This document shows, piece after piece, positions 1 to 5,489 of a DNA stretch of 8,750 bases (position 1 is its first letter; every line of letters starts with the position of its first letter). Under the pieces are notes generated by a model. It worked only from the letters and a program-made list of their open reading frames with translations, was not told the origin of the DNA and did not search any database. The DNA is from Propionibacteriaceae bacterium (lineage in GTDB: Bacteria > Actinomycetota > Actinomycetes > Propionibacteriales > Propionibacteriaceae), in contig JAGQUI010000094.1 in assembly GCA_020438595.1 (NCBI GenBank), forward strand, positions 1 through 8,750. Direction: 5' to 3'. The position numbers and the translations under genes were made by a program.

Positions 1-315
1 GGCCTTCTTCACCGCGAGGGCGATGTCGGCCTGGGTGATCGCACCGAACAGCTTGCCGGACTCGCCGGCGCGCGCGGGCAGGGAGACCTCGAGCGCCTCG
101 AGCTGCTCGCGGATCTGCGTGGCGTGCTCGACGCCCCGGATCTCGCGGGCGTCCTGGGCGCGCTTGATGCCCTCGATCTGCTTCTCCGCACCGCGGGTCC
201 ACTTGATCGCGAAGCTGCGCGGGAGCAGGTAGTTGCGGCCGTAGCCGTCCTTCACCTCGACGATGTCACCGGGCACGCCCAGGTGGTCGACGGGGGCGGT
301 CAGAATCAGCTTCAT
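1..315 (-). CDS. rplI: 50S ribosomal protein L9 (5' part; C-terminus lies off the left edge)
   Basis: L9 binds domain V of 23S rRNA at the base of the L1 stalk. The first 105 codons are present, against a usual length of about 150. The N-terminal domain is textbook: it starts MKLILTAPVDHLGVPGDIVEVK and is followed by the Gly/Tyr/Asn-rich GYGRNYLLPR signature (the L9 family motif). The charged connecting helix and the beginning of the C-terminal domain (GKLFGAIT) follow. The start is the ATG at 313-315, with a purine-rich AGGGGG about 8 nt upstream. It lies 16 bp after the rpsR stop, so the two are almost certainly co-transcribed as the last genes of the rpsF operon. The reading frame runs cleanly off base 1 with no sign of damage. 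Confidence 0.97.
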   Translation of the reverse strand, partial: MKLILTAPVDHLGVPGDIVEVKDGYGRNYLLPRSFAIKWTRGAEKQIEGIKRAQDAREIRGVEHATQIREQLEALEVSLPARAGESGKLFGAITQADIALAVKKA

Positions 316-331
316 CTGCGTGTCCCCCTGC

Positions 332-568
332 TCAGCGAGCGGTCGAGGCGTAGGGCAGCAGGGCGAGCTCGCGCGCGTTCTTCACGGCGATCGCGACCTT
401 GCGCTGCTCCTGCACCGACAGTCCGGTAACCCGACGAGCGCGGATCTTGCCCCGCTCGGAGATGAACTTCCGCAGCGTGGCGGTGTCCTTGTAGTCGATG
501 TGGCCGATGCGAATGCTCTTCGCCGGCGCCACCTTCTTCGATTTCATTGGCTTGCGCGGTGAGGCCAT
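332..568 (-). CDS. rpsR: 30S ribosomal protein S18, cysteine-free form
   Basis: S18 pairs with S6 on the platform of the small ribosomal subunit. The 78-residue product has the family core [20 protein letters not shown], then [12 protein letters not shown] and the C-terminal [13 protein letters not shown]. The start ATG at 566-568 has AAGGAG about 9 nt upstream. The protein contains no cysteine: where zinc-binding S18 proteins carry a CxxC pair before the IDYKD block, this one reads KSIRIGH. That makes it a zinc-independent (C-minus) form by sequence. It lies between ssb (83 bp gap upstream) and rplI (16 bp downstream), the standard operon position, and it should form the S6:S18 heterodimer with the product of rpsF. 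Confidence 0.97.
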   Translation of the reverse strand: MASPRKPMKSKKVAPAKSIRIGHIDYKDTATLRKFISERGKIRARRVTGLSVQEQRKVAIAVKNARELALLPYASTAR

Positions 569-651
569 TGTGGTGCTCTCCTTGGTTCTGAAAGCCCGGC
601 TGTCGCCGGAATGACGTGGATGATGTGCCGCTGTTCAGGCGGCGGTGTTGG

Positions 652-1155
652 TCAGAACGGGGGTTCCTCGCTCTGGGCGGACGCCCAGGGGTCGGAGCCG
701 CCGGACTGTTGCGACGGGCCGGAGGACTGGCCCCACGAGGAGCCACCACTTCCGGACGAGCCGCCACCGGAGTACGAGCCGCCGCCCCCGCCGGAAGAGC
801 GGGTGACCTTGGCGGTCGCATACTTCAGTGCGGGACCGATCTCGTCGACGTCCACCTCGAAGACGGTGCGCTTCTCGCCCTCGCGGGTCTCGTAGCTACG
901 CGACTTCAGCCGGCCCTGGACGATGACCCGCATCCCCTTGGTGAGGGATTCGGCCACGTTCTCGGCCGCCTGGCGCCAGACGGCGCAGTTGAGGAACATG
1001 GCGTCGCCGTCCTTCCACTCGTTCGCGTTGCGGTCGAACGTGCGCGGGGTGGAGGCGACGGTGAAGTTCGCCACCGGAGCCCCGGACGGGGTGAAGCGCA
1101 GTTCCGGGTCGGCAGTCAGGTTGCCGACCAGGGTGATGATGGTTTCGCCAGCCAT
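652..1155 (-). CDS. ssb: single-stranded DNA-binding protein SSB
   Basis: SSB coats single-stranded DNA in replication, recombination and repair and recruits partner proteins through its C-terminal tip. The 167-residue product has an N-terminal OB fold (about residues 1-115; begins [20 protein letters not shown], with [18 protein letters not shown] in the middle). A disordered Gly/Ser linker (about 119-152) follows, and the protein ends in EEPPF, the acidic-aromatic tip that matches the DDDIPF interaction peptide. The frame stays open another 22 codons upstream, but the ATG at 1153-1155 matches the conserved SSB N-terminus and has a GAAAG-like weak ribosome site, so I chose it. The gene sits 87 bp after rpsF and 83 bp before rpsR on the same strand. 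A hairpin lies in the rpsF-ssb gap. Confidence 0.96.
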   Translation of the reverse strand: MAGETIITLVGNLTADPELRFTPSGAPVANFTVASTPRTFDRNANEWKDGDAMFLNCAVWRQAAENVAESLTKGMRVIVQGRLKSRSYETREGEKRTVFEVDVDEIGPALKYATAKVTRSSGGGGGSYSGGGSSGSGGSSWGQSSGPSQQSGGSDPWASAQSEEPPF

Positions 1156-1202
1156 GTGGATGTCTTTCGGATCGGACGTGTTTCGTGATGACCGTCCCAG
1201 CC

Positions 1203-1220
1203 TGTCAGTTCGCACTGACA
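1203..1220 (-). promoter_or_regulatory. hairpin between rpsF and ssb with a GNRA-type loop
   Basis: Seven base pairs (TGTCAGT pairing with ACTGACA) close a four-base loop. Read on the minus strand, which is the mRNA strand, the loop is GCGA, a GNRA tetraloop that would stabilise the stem. It lies 23 nt after the rpsF stop and 47 nt before the ssb start. There is no U-tract, so it is not a standard terminator. It could be an RNA-processing or stability element that sets the relative amounts of rpsF and ssb message. The structure is seen in the sequence; the role is inferred. Confidence 0.45.
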
Positions 1221-1242
1221 CCGGCCAGGGGCCAGCAGGCGA

Positions 1243-1533
1243 TCAGTGCAGGTCGGGGCGGATCACCTTGGTCCGCATGATCTGCTCGTTCAGGGTGAAC
1301 TGGCGGTCCAGCTCCTTCACCACGGCCGGCTCGGCGGTCACGTTGATGACGGCGTAGATGCCTTCGGACTTCTTCCGGATGTCGTAGGCGAGCCGACGCC
1401 GGCCCCACACATCGATGTTGTCCACGGTGCCGCCGGCCTTGGTCAGTCCGGACAGGGGCTTGTCGAGCAAGCCGTTCACCTGGCGATCGTCGACGTCGGG
1501 ATCGATGATCACCACGACTTCGTACTTGCGCAT
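1243..1533 (-). CDS. rpsF: 30S ribosomal protein S6
   Basis: S6 binds S18 and the central domain of 16S rRNA. The product is 96 residues, normal for the family. It begins [19 protein letters not shown], has the conserved [19 protein letters not shown] block (about 34-52) and the typical strand [13 protein letters not shown], and ends [10 protein letters not shown]. It lacks the long acidic C-terminal tail of some bacterial S6 proteins. The start ATG at 1531-1533 has a strong doubled Shine-Dalgarno region (GAGGAGGT then GGAG, spacers of about 11 and 7 nt). It is the first gene of the ribosomal/SSB operon, and a hairpin in its leader is a candidate autoregulatory site. Confidence 0.97.
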   Translation of the reverse strand: MRKYEVVVIIDPDVDDRQVNGLLDKPLSGLTKAGGTVDNIDVWGRRRLAYDIRKKSEGIYAVINVTAEPAVVKELDRQFTLNEQIMRTKVIRPDLH

Positions 1534-1564
1534 ACGCGAACTCCACCTCCTCTGGTCTCGAGCG

Positions 1565-1585
1565 GCCATGGGCGGGTCCCATGGC
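1565..1585 (-). promoter_or_regulatory. rpsF leader hairpin, candidate S6:S18 autoregulatory site
   Basis: Two perfect 8-nt arms (GCCATGGG and CCCATGGC) enclose a 5-nt loop that reads ACCCG on the mRNA strand. The hairpin begins 31 nt upstream of the rpsF start codon, just before the Shine-Dalgarno region. In many bacteria the S6:S18 complex represses its own operon through a leader structure that presents a CCG trinucleotide. Here CCG is present in the loop, but the exact fold of the known motif is not reproduced as I remember it. The hairpin is seen directly; autoregulation is inference. Confidence 0.4.
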
Positions 1586-1628
1586 AGGAGGGCGTAGCAG
1601 TGGCCACCACAGGGACGGCCGAGGGGCA

Positions 1629-1659
1629 AGACTACCGGTCCGGACGCGTCCGCGGCCAA
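1629..1659 (-). promoter_or_regulatory. possible promoter of the rpsF operon
   Basis: Reading the minus strand, TAGTCT (1629-1634) fits an actinobacterial TAnnnT -10 box, and TTGGCC (1654-1659) could be a weak -35 box. The spacer is 19 bp, longer than ideal. It contains a perfect 12-bp palindrome (CGGACGCGTCCG, 1641-1652), and CCAATTGG (1656-1663) overlaps the -35. A start here would give a leader of roughly 85-90 nt that includes the hairpin at 1565-1585. The match is by eye only. Confidence 0.3.
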
Positions 1660-1706
1660 TTGGTCGCCACCCGTACGGGGACTGGTCGCTGCGCCGCCGC
1701 CCCGGC

Positions 1707-1712
1707 TACCCT
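1707..1712 (+). promoter_or_regulatory. possible -10 box of the secreted hydrolase gene
   Basis: TACCCT fits TAnnnT and lies 30 bp upstream of the chosen GTG start at 1742, so transcription would begin around 1719 and leave a short leader with its AAGGAG ribosome site. No convincing -35 hexamer is visible. The site is back to back with the candidate rpsF promoter, so 1534-1741 is a divergent regulatory region. Confidence 0.22.
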
Positions 1713-1741
1713 GCCGGGCAGACCGGGACGAAGGAGTGACC

Positions 1742-3250
1742 GTGCGCCGACCGCTGGCCGCCGCCATCGCAGCAATCACCGCGCTGACCCTGCTCTGGAC
1801 GGTACCCGCCCCGGCCGCCACCGCGAAGACCCCGCCCCCGCCGGAGTCGCTGGCCACCAACACCATCGACGCCCACCTCGGCTACATGCCGCAGACCACC
1901 TGCTCGCCGACCGCGAAGCCCGGCACGAGAGCGCTGCTGAAGCTCCTGATCGCGACCTGGGGCGGCAGCTCGTCCGGCATCTCCCGCGCCTGCAGCATCG
2001 GCACCACCTCCGAGCACAAGGAGGGCCGGGCCCTCGACTGGCACATGGACGTCAAGTACGCCAGCCAGCGCAAGCGGGTCGACAAGGCGCTGGCCTGGCT
2101 GACCGCGAACAACGGCGAGGTGGCGTACCGGCTCGGGGTGATGTACATCCTGTGGAACCAGCACATCTGGTCGGTGTACTACCCCGAACTCGGCTGGCGG
2201 AAGATGGCCAGCCGCGGCTCCTACACCGCGAACCACAAGAACCACGTGCACATCTCGCTGTCCTGGGACGGTGCGATGAAGCAGACGTCGTGGTGGACGG
2301 GCGTGCCGATCACCTCGCCGCTGAACAGCAAGTGCGGCGTGGGCGGGGCGCGCGCCTGCCTGCCGACGATCCCGCGGACGTCCGTGTCGTGGCCCTACCA
2401 GCAGACCGAGGTACCGGCGTCGTTCCTGCCCGCGCCGTGGACGCGTCCGGGCATCGGCGGCGGGCCCCAGGTGGGTCGGACGCTGACCGCCGTCCCCGGC
2501 ACCTGGGTGCCCGAGGGCGCGACGCTCGCCTACCAGTGGACCGCGAACTCCCGCGACATCCCCGGCGCCACCGACCCGACCTTCGACATCACCGCCGACC
2601 AGCTCGGCACCACGATCCGGGTGCGGGTCACCGCCACCACCGCCGCGGGCAGCACCCCGATGACCTCCGACGGCATGGCCGACGTGGTGCCCGCGTGGTT
2701 CACCGACACCCCGAAGCCCGTGATCACGGGGACGGCCGCCACCGACCAGGTGCTGAGCGTGGACGTCGGTGCGTGGGCTCCGGAGCCGGACAGCCTCACG
2801 ATCACCTGGCTGCGCAACGGCCGGGCGATCGCCGGCGCCTCCGGAGTGGGCCTGACCACCTACACGGTGCGTCCCTCGGACGTGGGCGACCGGATCACGG
2901 CGAAGGTCACCGCCCGGCGGGCCGGCTACCGGACCACCTCGCGGACCTCGTCCTCGGTGAAGGTGGCGAGGGCGGAGTTCACGACCGCACCCGTCCCCGT
3001 CGTCACCGGGGACGCGGTCGTCGGCAGCACGCTCACCGCGGACGCCGGCACCTGGGAGCCGGAACCCACGTCGATCCGCTATCGGTGGTTCGTGAACGGC
3101 AAGAAGCTGAAGCACGCCCGGTCGGCCACCTTCACGCTGGGCGCGAGCCGGCTCGGCAAGACCGTCCAGGTGCGGGTGCGGGCCTACCGCGCCGGGTACA
3201 CGACGACCTACGTCCGCTCCGAACCGCTCACGGTGACCGCCCCGGCCTGA
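1742..3250 (+). CDS. secreted ARB-07466-like (M15-type) putative cell-wall hydrolase with three Ig-like repeats
   Basis: Likely an exported metallopeptidase-fold protein acting on peptidoglycan or another envelope polymer; the substrate is not known. The product is 502 residues. Residues 1 to about 26 form a signal peptide (MRRPL, a hydrophobic Ala/Leu core, then an Ala-rich cleavage region). About 38-220 is the catalytic-type domain: the [10 protein letters not shown] motif and the later [12 protein letters not shown] motif supply the His/Asp metal ligands expected in the M15-like fold, with [14 protein letters not shown] between them. From about 235 to the end there are three repeats of roughly 85 residues (VG-TLTA--G-W, YQW or TWL or YRW, then a late Val-rich strand), an Ig-like architecture common on actinobacterial exoproteins. 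I chose GTG 1742 because AAGGAG (1731-1736) sits 5 nt upstream; the in-frame GTG at 1736 overlaps that site. The gene is divergent from rpsF and convergent with the nSTAND1 gene. Confidence 0.85.
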   Translation: MRRPLAAAIAAITALTLLWTVPAPAATAKTPPPPESLATNTIDAHLGYMPQTTCSPTAKPGTRALLKLLIATWGGSSSGISRACSIGTTSEHKEGRALDWHMDVKYASQRKRVDKALAWLTANNGEVAYRLGVMYILWNQHIWSVYYPELGWRKMASRGSYTANHKNHVHISLSWDGAMKQTSWWTGVPITSPLNSKCGVGGARACLPTIPRTSVSWPYQQTEVPASFLPAPWTRPGIGGGPQVGRTLTAVPGTWVPEGATLAYQWTANSRDIPGATDPTFDITADQLGTTIRVRVTATTAAGSTPMTSDGMADVVPAWFTDTPKPVITGTAATDQVLSVDVGAWAPEPDSLTITWLRNGRAIAGASGVGLTTYTVRPSDVGDRITAKVTARRAGYRTTSRTSSSVKVARAEFTTAPVPVVTGDAVVGSTLTADAGTWEPEPTSIRYRWFVNGKKLKHARSATFTLGASRLGKTVQVRVRAYRAGYTTTYVRSEPLTVTAPA

Positions 3251-3330
3251 TGGACCGGATTGGGGACGGTTCCTTACTCGGTCCAGCTCCGGGGGTGGAC
3301 CGAGTAAGGAACCGTCCCCAACCTGGTCCG
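3251..3330. repeat. long perfect inverted repeat; bidirectional terminator or REP/MITE-like element
   Basis: The arms 3260-3284 and 3297-3321 are perfect reverse complements over 25 bp, around a 12-nt loop (3285-3296). Pairing continues outward to about 3251/3330 with one A-C mismatch (3259/3322) and G-T pairs, giving a near-perfect stem of about 33 bp. It occupies almost the whole gap between the convergent stops at 3248-3250 and 3333-3335. The arm starts TTGGGGACGGTTCC and is less G+C-rich than the surrounding DNA. There is no U-tract after the stem. It can act as a two-way terminator. Its length, perfection and GGGGAC-type end resemble REP-like palindromes mobilised by REP-associated tyrosine transposases, but that resemblance is from memory. 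Confidence 0.8.
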
Positions 3331-3332
3331 GG

Positions 3333-4919
3333 CTAGCCTCCGGTCGCCAGCCAGAGCACGGCCACGGCGAGCAGGACGACCAGCACGACGAGCACGGAGG
3401 TCGTGAACTTCCAGCGCGCGAGGTCGCGCCGGCCGGCCAGGTCGGCCTCCCCTGCCCTCGCGAAGTGCTCGTCCGATGCCTCGACGAACTCGCGTTCGGC
3501 GTCGGTGAGCAGGCGCTTCCGGCTGCTGCGATCGAGCCAGGGCGCGAACAGCCCGAGCCGGCGCACCGGGATCAGCGCCGCCGGATCACGGTCCGCGGAG
3601 ACCCACACCTCGGCGGCGTTGCGGAGCTTCTCCAGCACGGCAAGGTCGTCGCGGTGCTCGGCCAGCCAGTCCTGCAGCCGCCGCCAGTGGCTGAGCAGGG
3701 CCTGGTGACTGATCCGCACCTCGTCCTCGACCGTGGTCAGCATCCGGGCGGCCACGAACGCCTCCATCGCCGGACGCGTGGTGGCGTCCACCTCCGCCAG
3801 CGGGAGGGTCTCCATGACCAGCGCGTCCCCCGCCACCCGGACCAGCCGCAGGAACATCCGCTCCGCCGCCGCCTTCTGGGCCGGTTCCAGCGAGAGGTAG
3901 ACCTGCTCGGCGAGCCGCTCCACGGCGCGCGCGACGCCGCCGGCGGTGTGGTAGTCGGCCAGGGTCAGGCGGCGGCCGTTGCTCACGGCCCAGATCAGCA
4001 GCAGCGCGTTCGACAGCAACGGCAGTGCGCCGGCGGCGACCCGCTCGCTCGGGCCGGGTGCCAGTTCGTCCAGCAACACCCGCAGCAGGTCGTCGTCCAC
4101 GGAGACCCCGAGGGACCCGGCCGGGCGGACGATCACGTCGCGCAGGTCCTCCAGGCTCATCGCCGGCAGCAGGATCGGCGCCGCCATCGCCGCCTCCAGG
4201 ACGGGCTCGGCACTGGCGGCCCCGAAGGCGTCGGAGCGGAGGCCGAGCACCACGACCGCGCGTCCGGAGAGCTCGGCGAGGGAGTCCAGGAACTGCTGCC
4301 GCGGCGCGGCGGGCAGGGCGAGCGCCTCCTCGAGCTGGTCCACCACCACCAGCTGGTGCGGCGGTTCGCCGGGCAGCGCCGGGCGCGGCATGGCGAGCAG
4401 CCGGATCACCGGGATCGAGGTCGCCCCCCAGCCGGCCAGGGCGCCGTCAGCCACCTCCCGGCCGAGCAGGCCGGCGGCGAGCAACGAGGACTTGCCGCTG
4501 CCCGAGGGGCCGACCAGGGCCACCATGCCGTGGCCGTCCCGCCCGGCGAGTTCCCGCACCGCCTCGGCGATCTTCATGCTGAGGGCCTCCCGGCCGAAGA
4601 ACAGGGCCTGGTCACCCACCCGGAACGGTCGCAGGCCGAGGTAGGGCGAGCGCCCGCTCTTCAGGGCCGGCTCCACACCGCCCCAGGTGAGGTCCCACAG
4701 GTCGCGCGGGACGGCGTCGGCGAGGTCGAGGTGGTCGAGCAGCCTCAGGTAGTTCCCGCGCAGCGCCGGGGTCGGGAAGTGCTTGCCGTTCAGCCAGCCC
4801 TGCGCGGTGGTGGCCGGGACGTCGGCGATCCGCGCGACGGCGCGGATCGACAGGTGCTGGCGGCGCCTGGCGTCGTTGACCAGGGCCGCGAACTCCTGAC
4901 GGCTCGCGGGGGCAGGCAT
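3333..4919 (-). CDS. HTH-nSTAND1 ATPase with C-terminal membrane anchor
   Basis: A STAND-class signal-transduction NTPase, 528 residues. Residues about 5-78 form a Cro/XRE-like HTH domain (SIRAVARIADVPATTAQGWL, then FPTPALR). About 91-112 has the nSTAND1 entry motif YLGLRPF...LFFGRE. Walker A is GPSGSGKSS (137-145) and Walker B is VVVDQLEE (191-198); LGLRSD (225-230) fits a sensor position. The rest is helical, as in the winged-helix and linker parts of STAND proteins. Residues about 507-525 form one transmembrane helix, and the protein stops three residues later. Family members known to me usually continue into WD40 or other repeats after this point; none is here. The Walker A to B interval also looks short. 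The ATG at 4917-4919 has no ribosome site, but GACAAT lies 6 nt upstream, so a leaderless transcript is possible. The ligand and any effector are unknown. Confidence 0.85.
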   Translation of the reverse strand: MPAPASRQEFAALVNDARRRQHLSIRAVARIADVPATTAQGWLNGKHFPTPALRGNYLRLLDHLDLADAVPRDLWDLTWGGVEPALKSGRSPYLGLRPFRVGDQALFFGREALSMKIAEAVRELAGRDGHGMVALVGPSGSGKSSLLAAGLLGREVADGALAGWGATSIPVIRLLAMPRPALPGEPPHQLVVVDQLEEALALPAAPRQQFLDSLAELSGRAVVVLGLRSDAFGAASAEPVLEAAMAAPILLPAMSLEDLRDVIVRPAGSLGVSVDDDLLRVLLDELAPGPSERVAAGALPLLSNALLLIWAVSNGRRLTLADYHTAGGVARAVERLAEQVYLSLEPAQKAAAERMFLRLVRVAGDALVMETLPLAEVDATTRPAMEAFVAARMLTTVEDEVRISHQALLSHWRRLQDWLAEHRDDLAVLEKLRNAAEVWVSADRDPAALIPVRRLGLFAPWLDRSSRKRLLTDAEREFVEASDEHFARAGEADLAGRRDLARWKFTTSVLVVLVVLLAVAVLWLATGG

Positions 4920-4957
4920 GACCGAATTGTCTCAGCGCCGACCGCGAAAACAGTGAG

Positions 4958-5218
4958 CTACTCAGAAATCCTGGGCTCGGGGATGTCGTCAAGCCAGAGG
5001 GCGGGGTGCAGGTGGTCACTCAGCTCGAGCGCCTCGACGAGGAGCAGGAACTTGGGCCGGAGGGCCGGGGTCGGGAAGTGCCGCCCGGCGAGCCACCCCT
5101 GGGCGGTCGCCGCCGGGACGCCCGCGATCCGCGCCGCGGACCGGATGGAAATGTGCCGATCCAGTCTGGCCTGGTTGATCAGGTGGGCCAGCTCGGAACG
5201 GGTGGGCCGGTGTTGCAC
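4958..5218 (-). CDS. small stand-alone HTH protein, paralogue of the neighbouring HTH-nSTAND1 domain
   Basis: An 86-residue protein consisting almost entirely of one HTH domain. Aligned by hand, about 40 of 73 residues match the N-terminus of the adjacent nSTAND1 protein, including AARIAGVPAATAQGWL and HFPTPALR. It has no ATPase, membrane or signal region. The frame is open up to a GTG at 5288-5290, but that N-terminal extension is Cys/His/Pro-rich and unlike the family. The GTG at 5216-5218 is preceded by AGGAG (5223-5227) and begins the homologous segment, so I chose it. It lies 38 bp upstream of the nSTAND1 start on the same strand, which suggests co-expression. It probably binds DNA, or pairs with its larger neighbour through the shared fold; both roles are inferred. 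Confidence 0.75.
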   Translation of the reverse strand: MQHRPTRSELAHLINQARLDRHISIRSAARIAGVPAATAQGWLAGRHFPTPALRPKFLLLVEALELSDHLHPALWLDDIPEPRISE

Positions 5219-5241
5219 AGGGCTCCTGTCGGGGGTGTGGC

Positions 5242-5260
5242 CGGTGTGGTGGGCACACCG
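5242..5260 (-). promoter_or_regulatory. dyad in the leader of the small HTH gene
   Basis: Seven-base arms CGGTGTG and CACACCG flank a 5-nt spacer, ending about 23 nt upstream of the chosen GTG start. It could be an RNA hairpin near the ribosome site or an operator for the HTH protein. The dyad is seen; the role is inferred. Confidence 0.35.
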
Positions 5261-5296
5261 ACACGGACAGACGAAAGCACAGGCAGGCACCAGGGT

Positions 5297-5347
5297 TTGA
5301 AGCGTTCAACCGCACCAACGTCTGACTGCGGTCACCGCCATGACCGC
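5297..5347 (-). promoter_or_regulatory. two further dyads upstream of the small HTH gene
   Basis: TTGAA-GCG-TTCAA (5297-5309) is a short, A/T-containing palindrome of the size an HTH dimer would bind, about 80 bp upstream of the start. A second dyad pairs GCGGTCA (5328-5334) with TGACCGC (5341-5347) around a 6-nt loop; this could instead help end transcription from the reductase gene upstream. No clear -10/-35 pair is visible between 5219 and 5489, and I see no gene in that stretch. Confidence 0.3.
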
Positions 5348-5489
5348 GTGTCCCCTCTGAAGCTGGCCCGGCGAACCAGCGCCCCCCAGCCCTGGTGTCC
5401 GTACCTGCGCCTCCTAGTGAAGCGCCCCCGCACCCGAAACGAGAGCGCTGTTCACCGAGTTCGTACGGATTCATACACCTTCGGTGGGG

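Noticed and set aside
1191..1199. Similarity of GACCGTCCC near ssb to the arm of the palindrome at 3251-3330
   Set aside because: Only a few bases match and there is no second arm; chance at this base composition.
1246..3336. 696-codon plus-strand open frame overlapping rpsF and the hydrolase gene
   Set aside because: It is antisense to rpsF and out of frame with the hydrolase, has Arg/His/Gly-rich low-complexity content and no recognisable domain; a GC-driven open frame.
5219..5290. N-terminal extension of the small HTH protein to GTG 5288
   Set aside because: Residues such as CPCRC are unlike the paralogous domain, and a Shine-Dalgarno site directly precedes the GTG at 5216-5218.
3465..5300. 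Long plus-strand open frame opposite the nSTAND1 and small HTH genes
   Set aside because: The opposite strand encodes recognisable Walker and HTH motifs; this translation is Gln/Arg/Gly-rich noise.
5016..5474. 152-codon minus-strand frame beginning MNPYELGEQ upstream of the small HTH gene
   Set aside because: It runs out of frame through the real HTH coding region and turns into low-complexity residues; no homology is recognised and the upstream ribosome site is poor.
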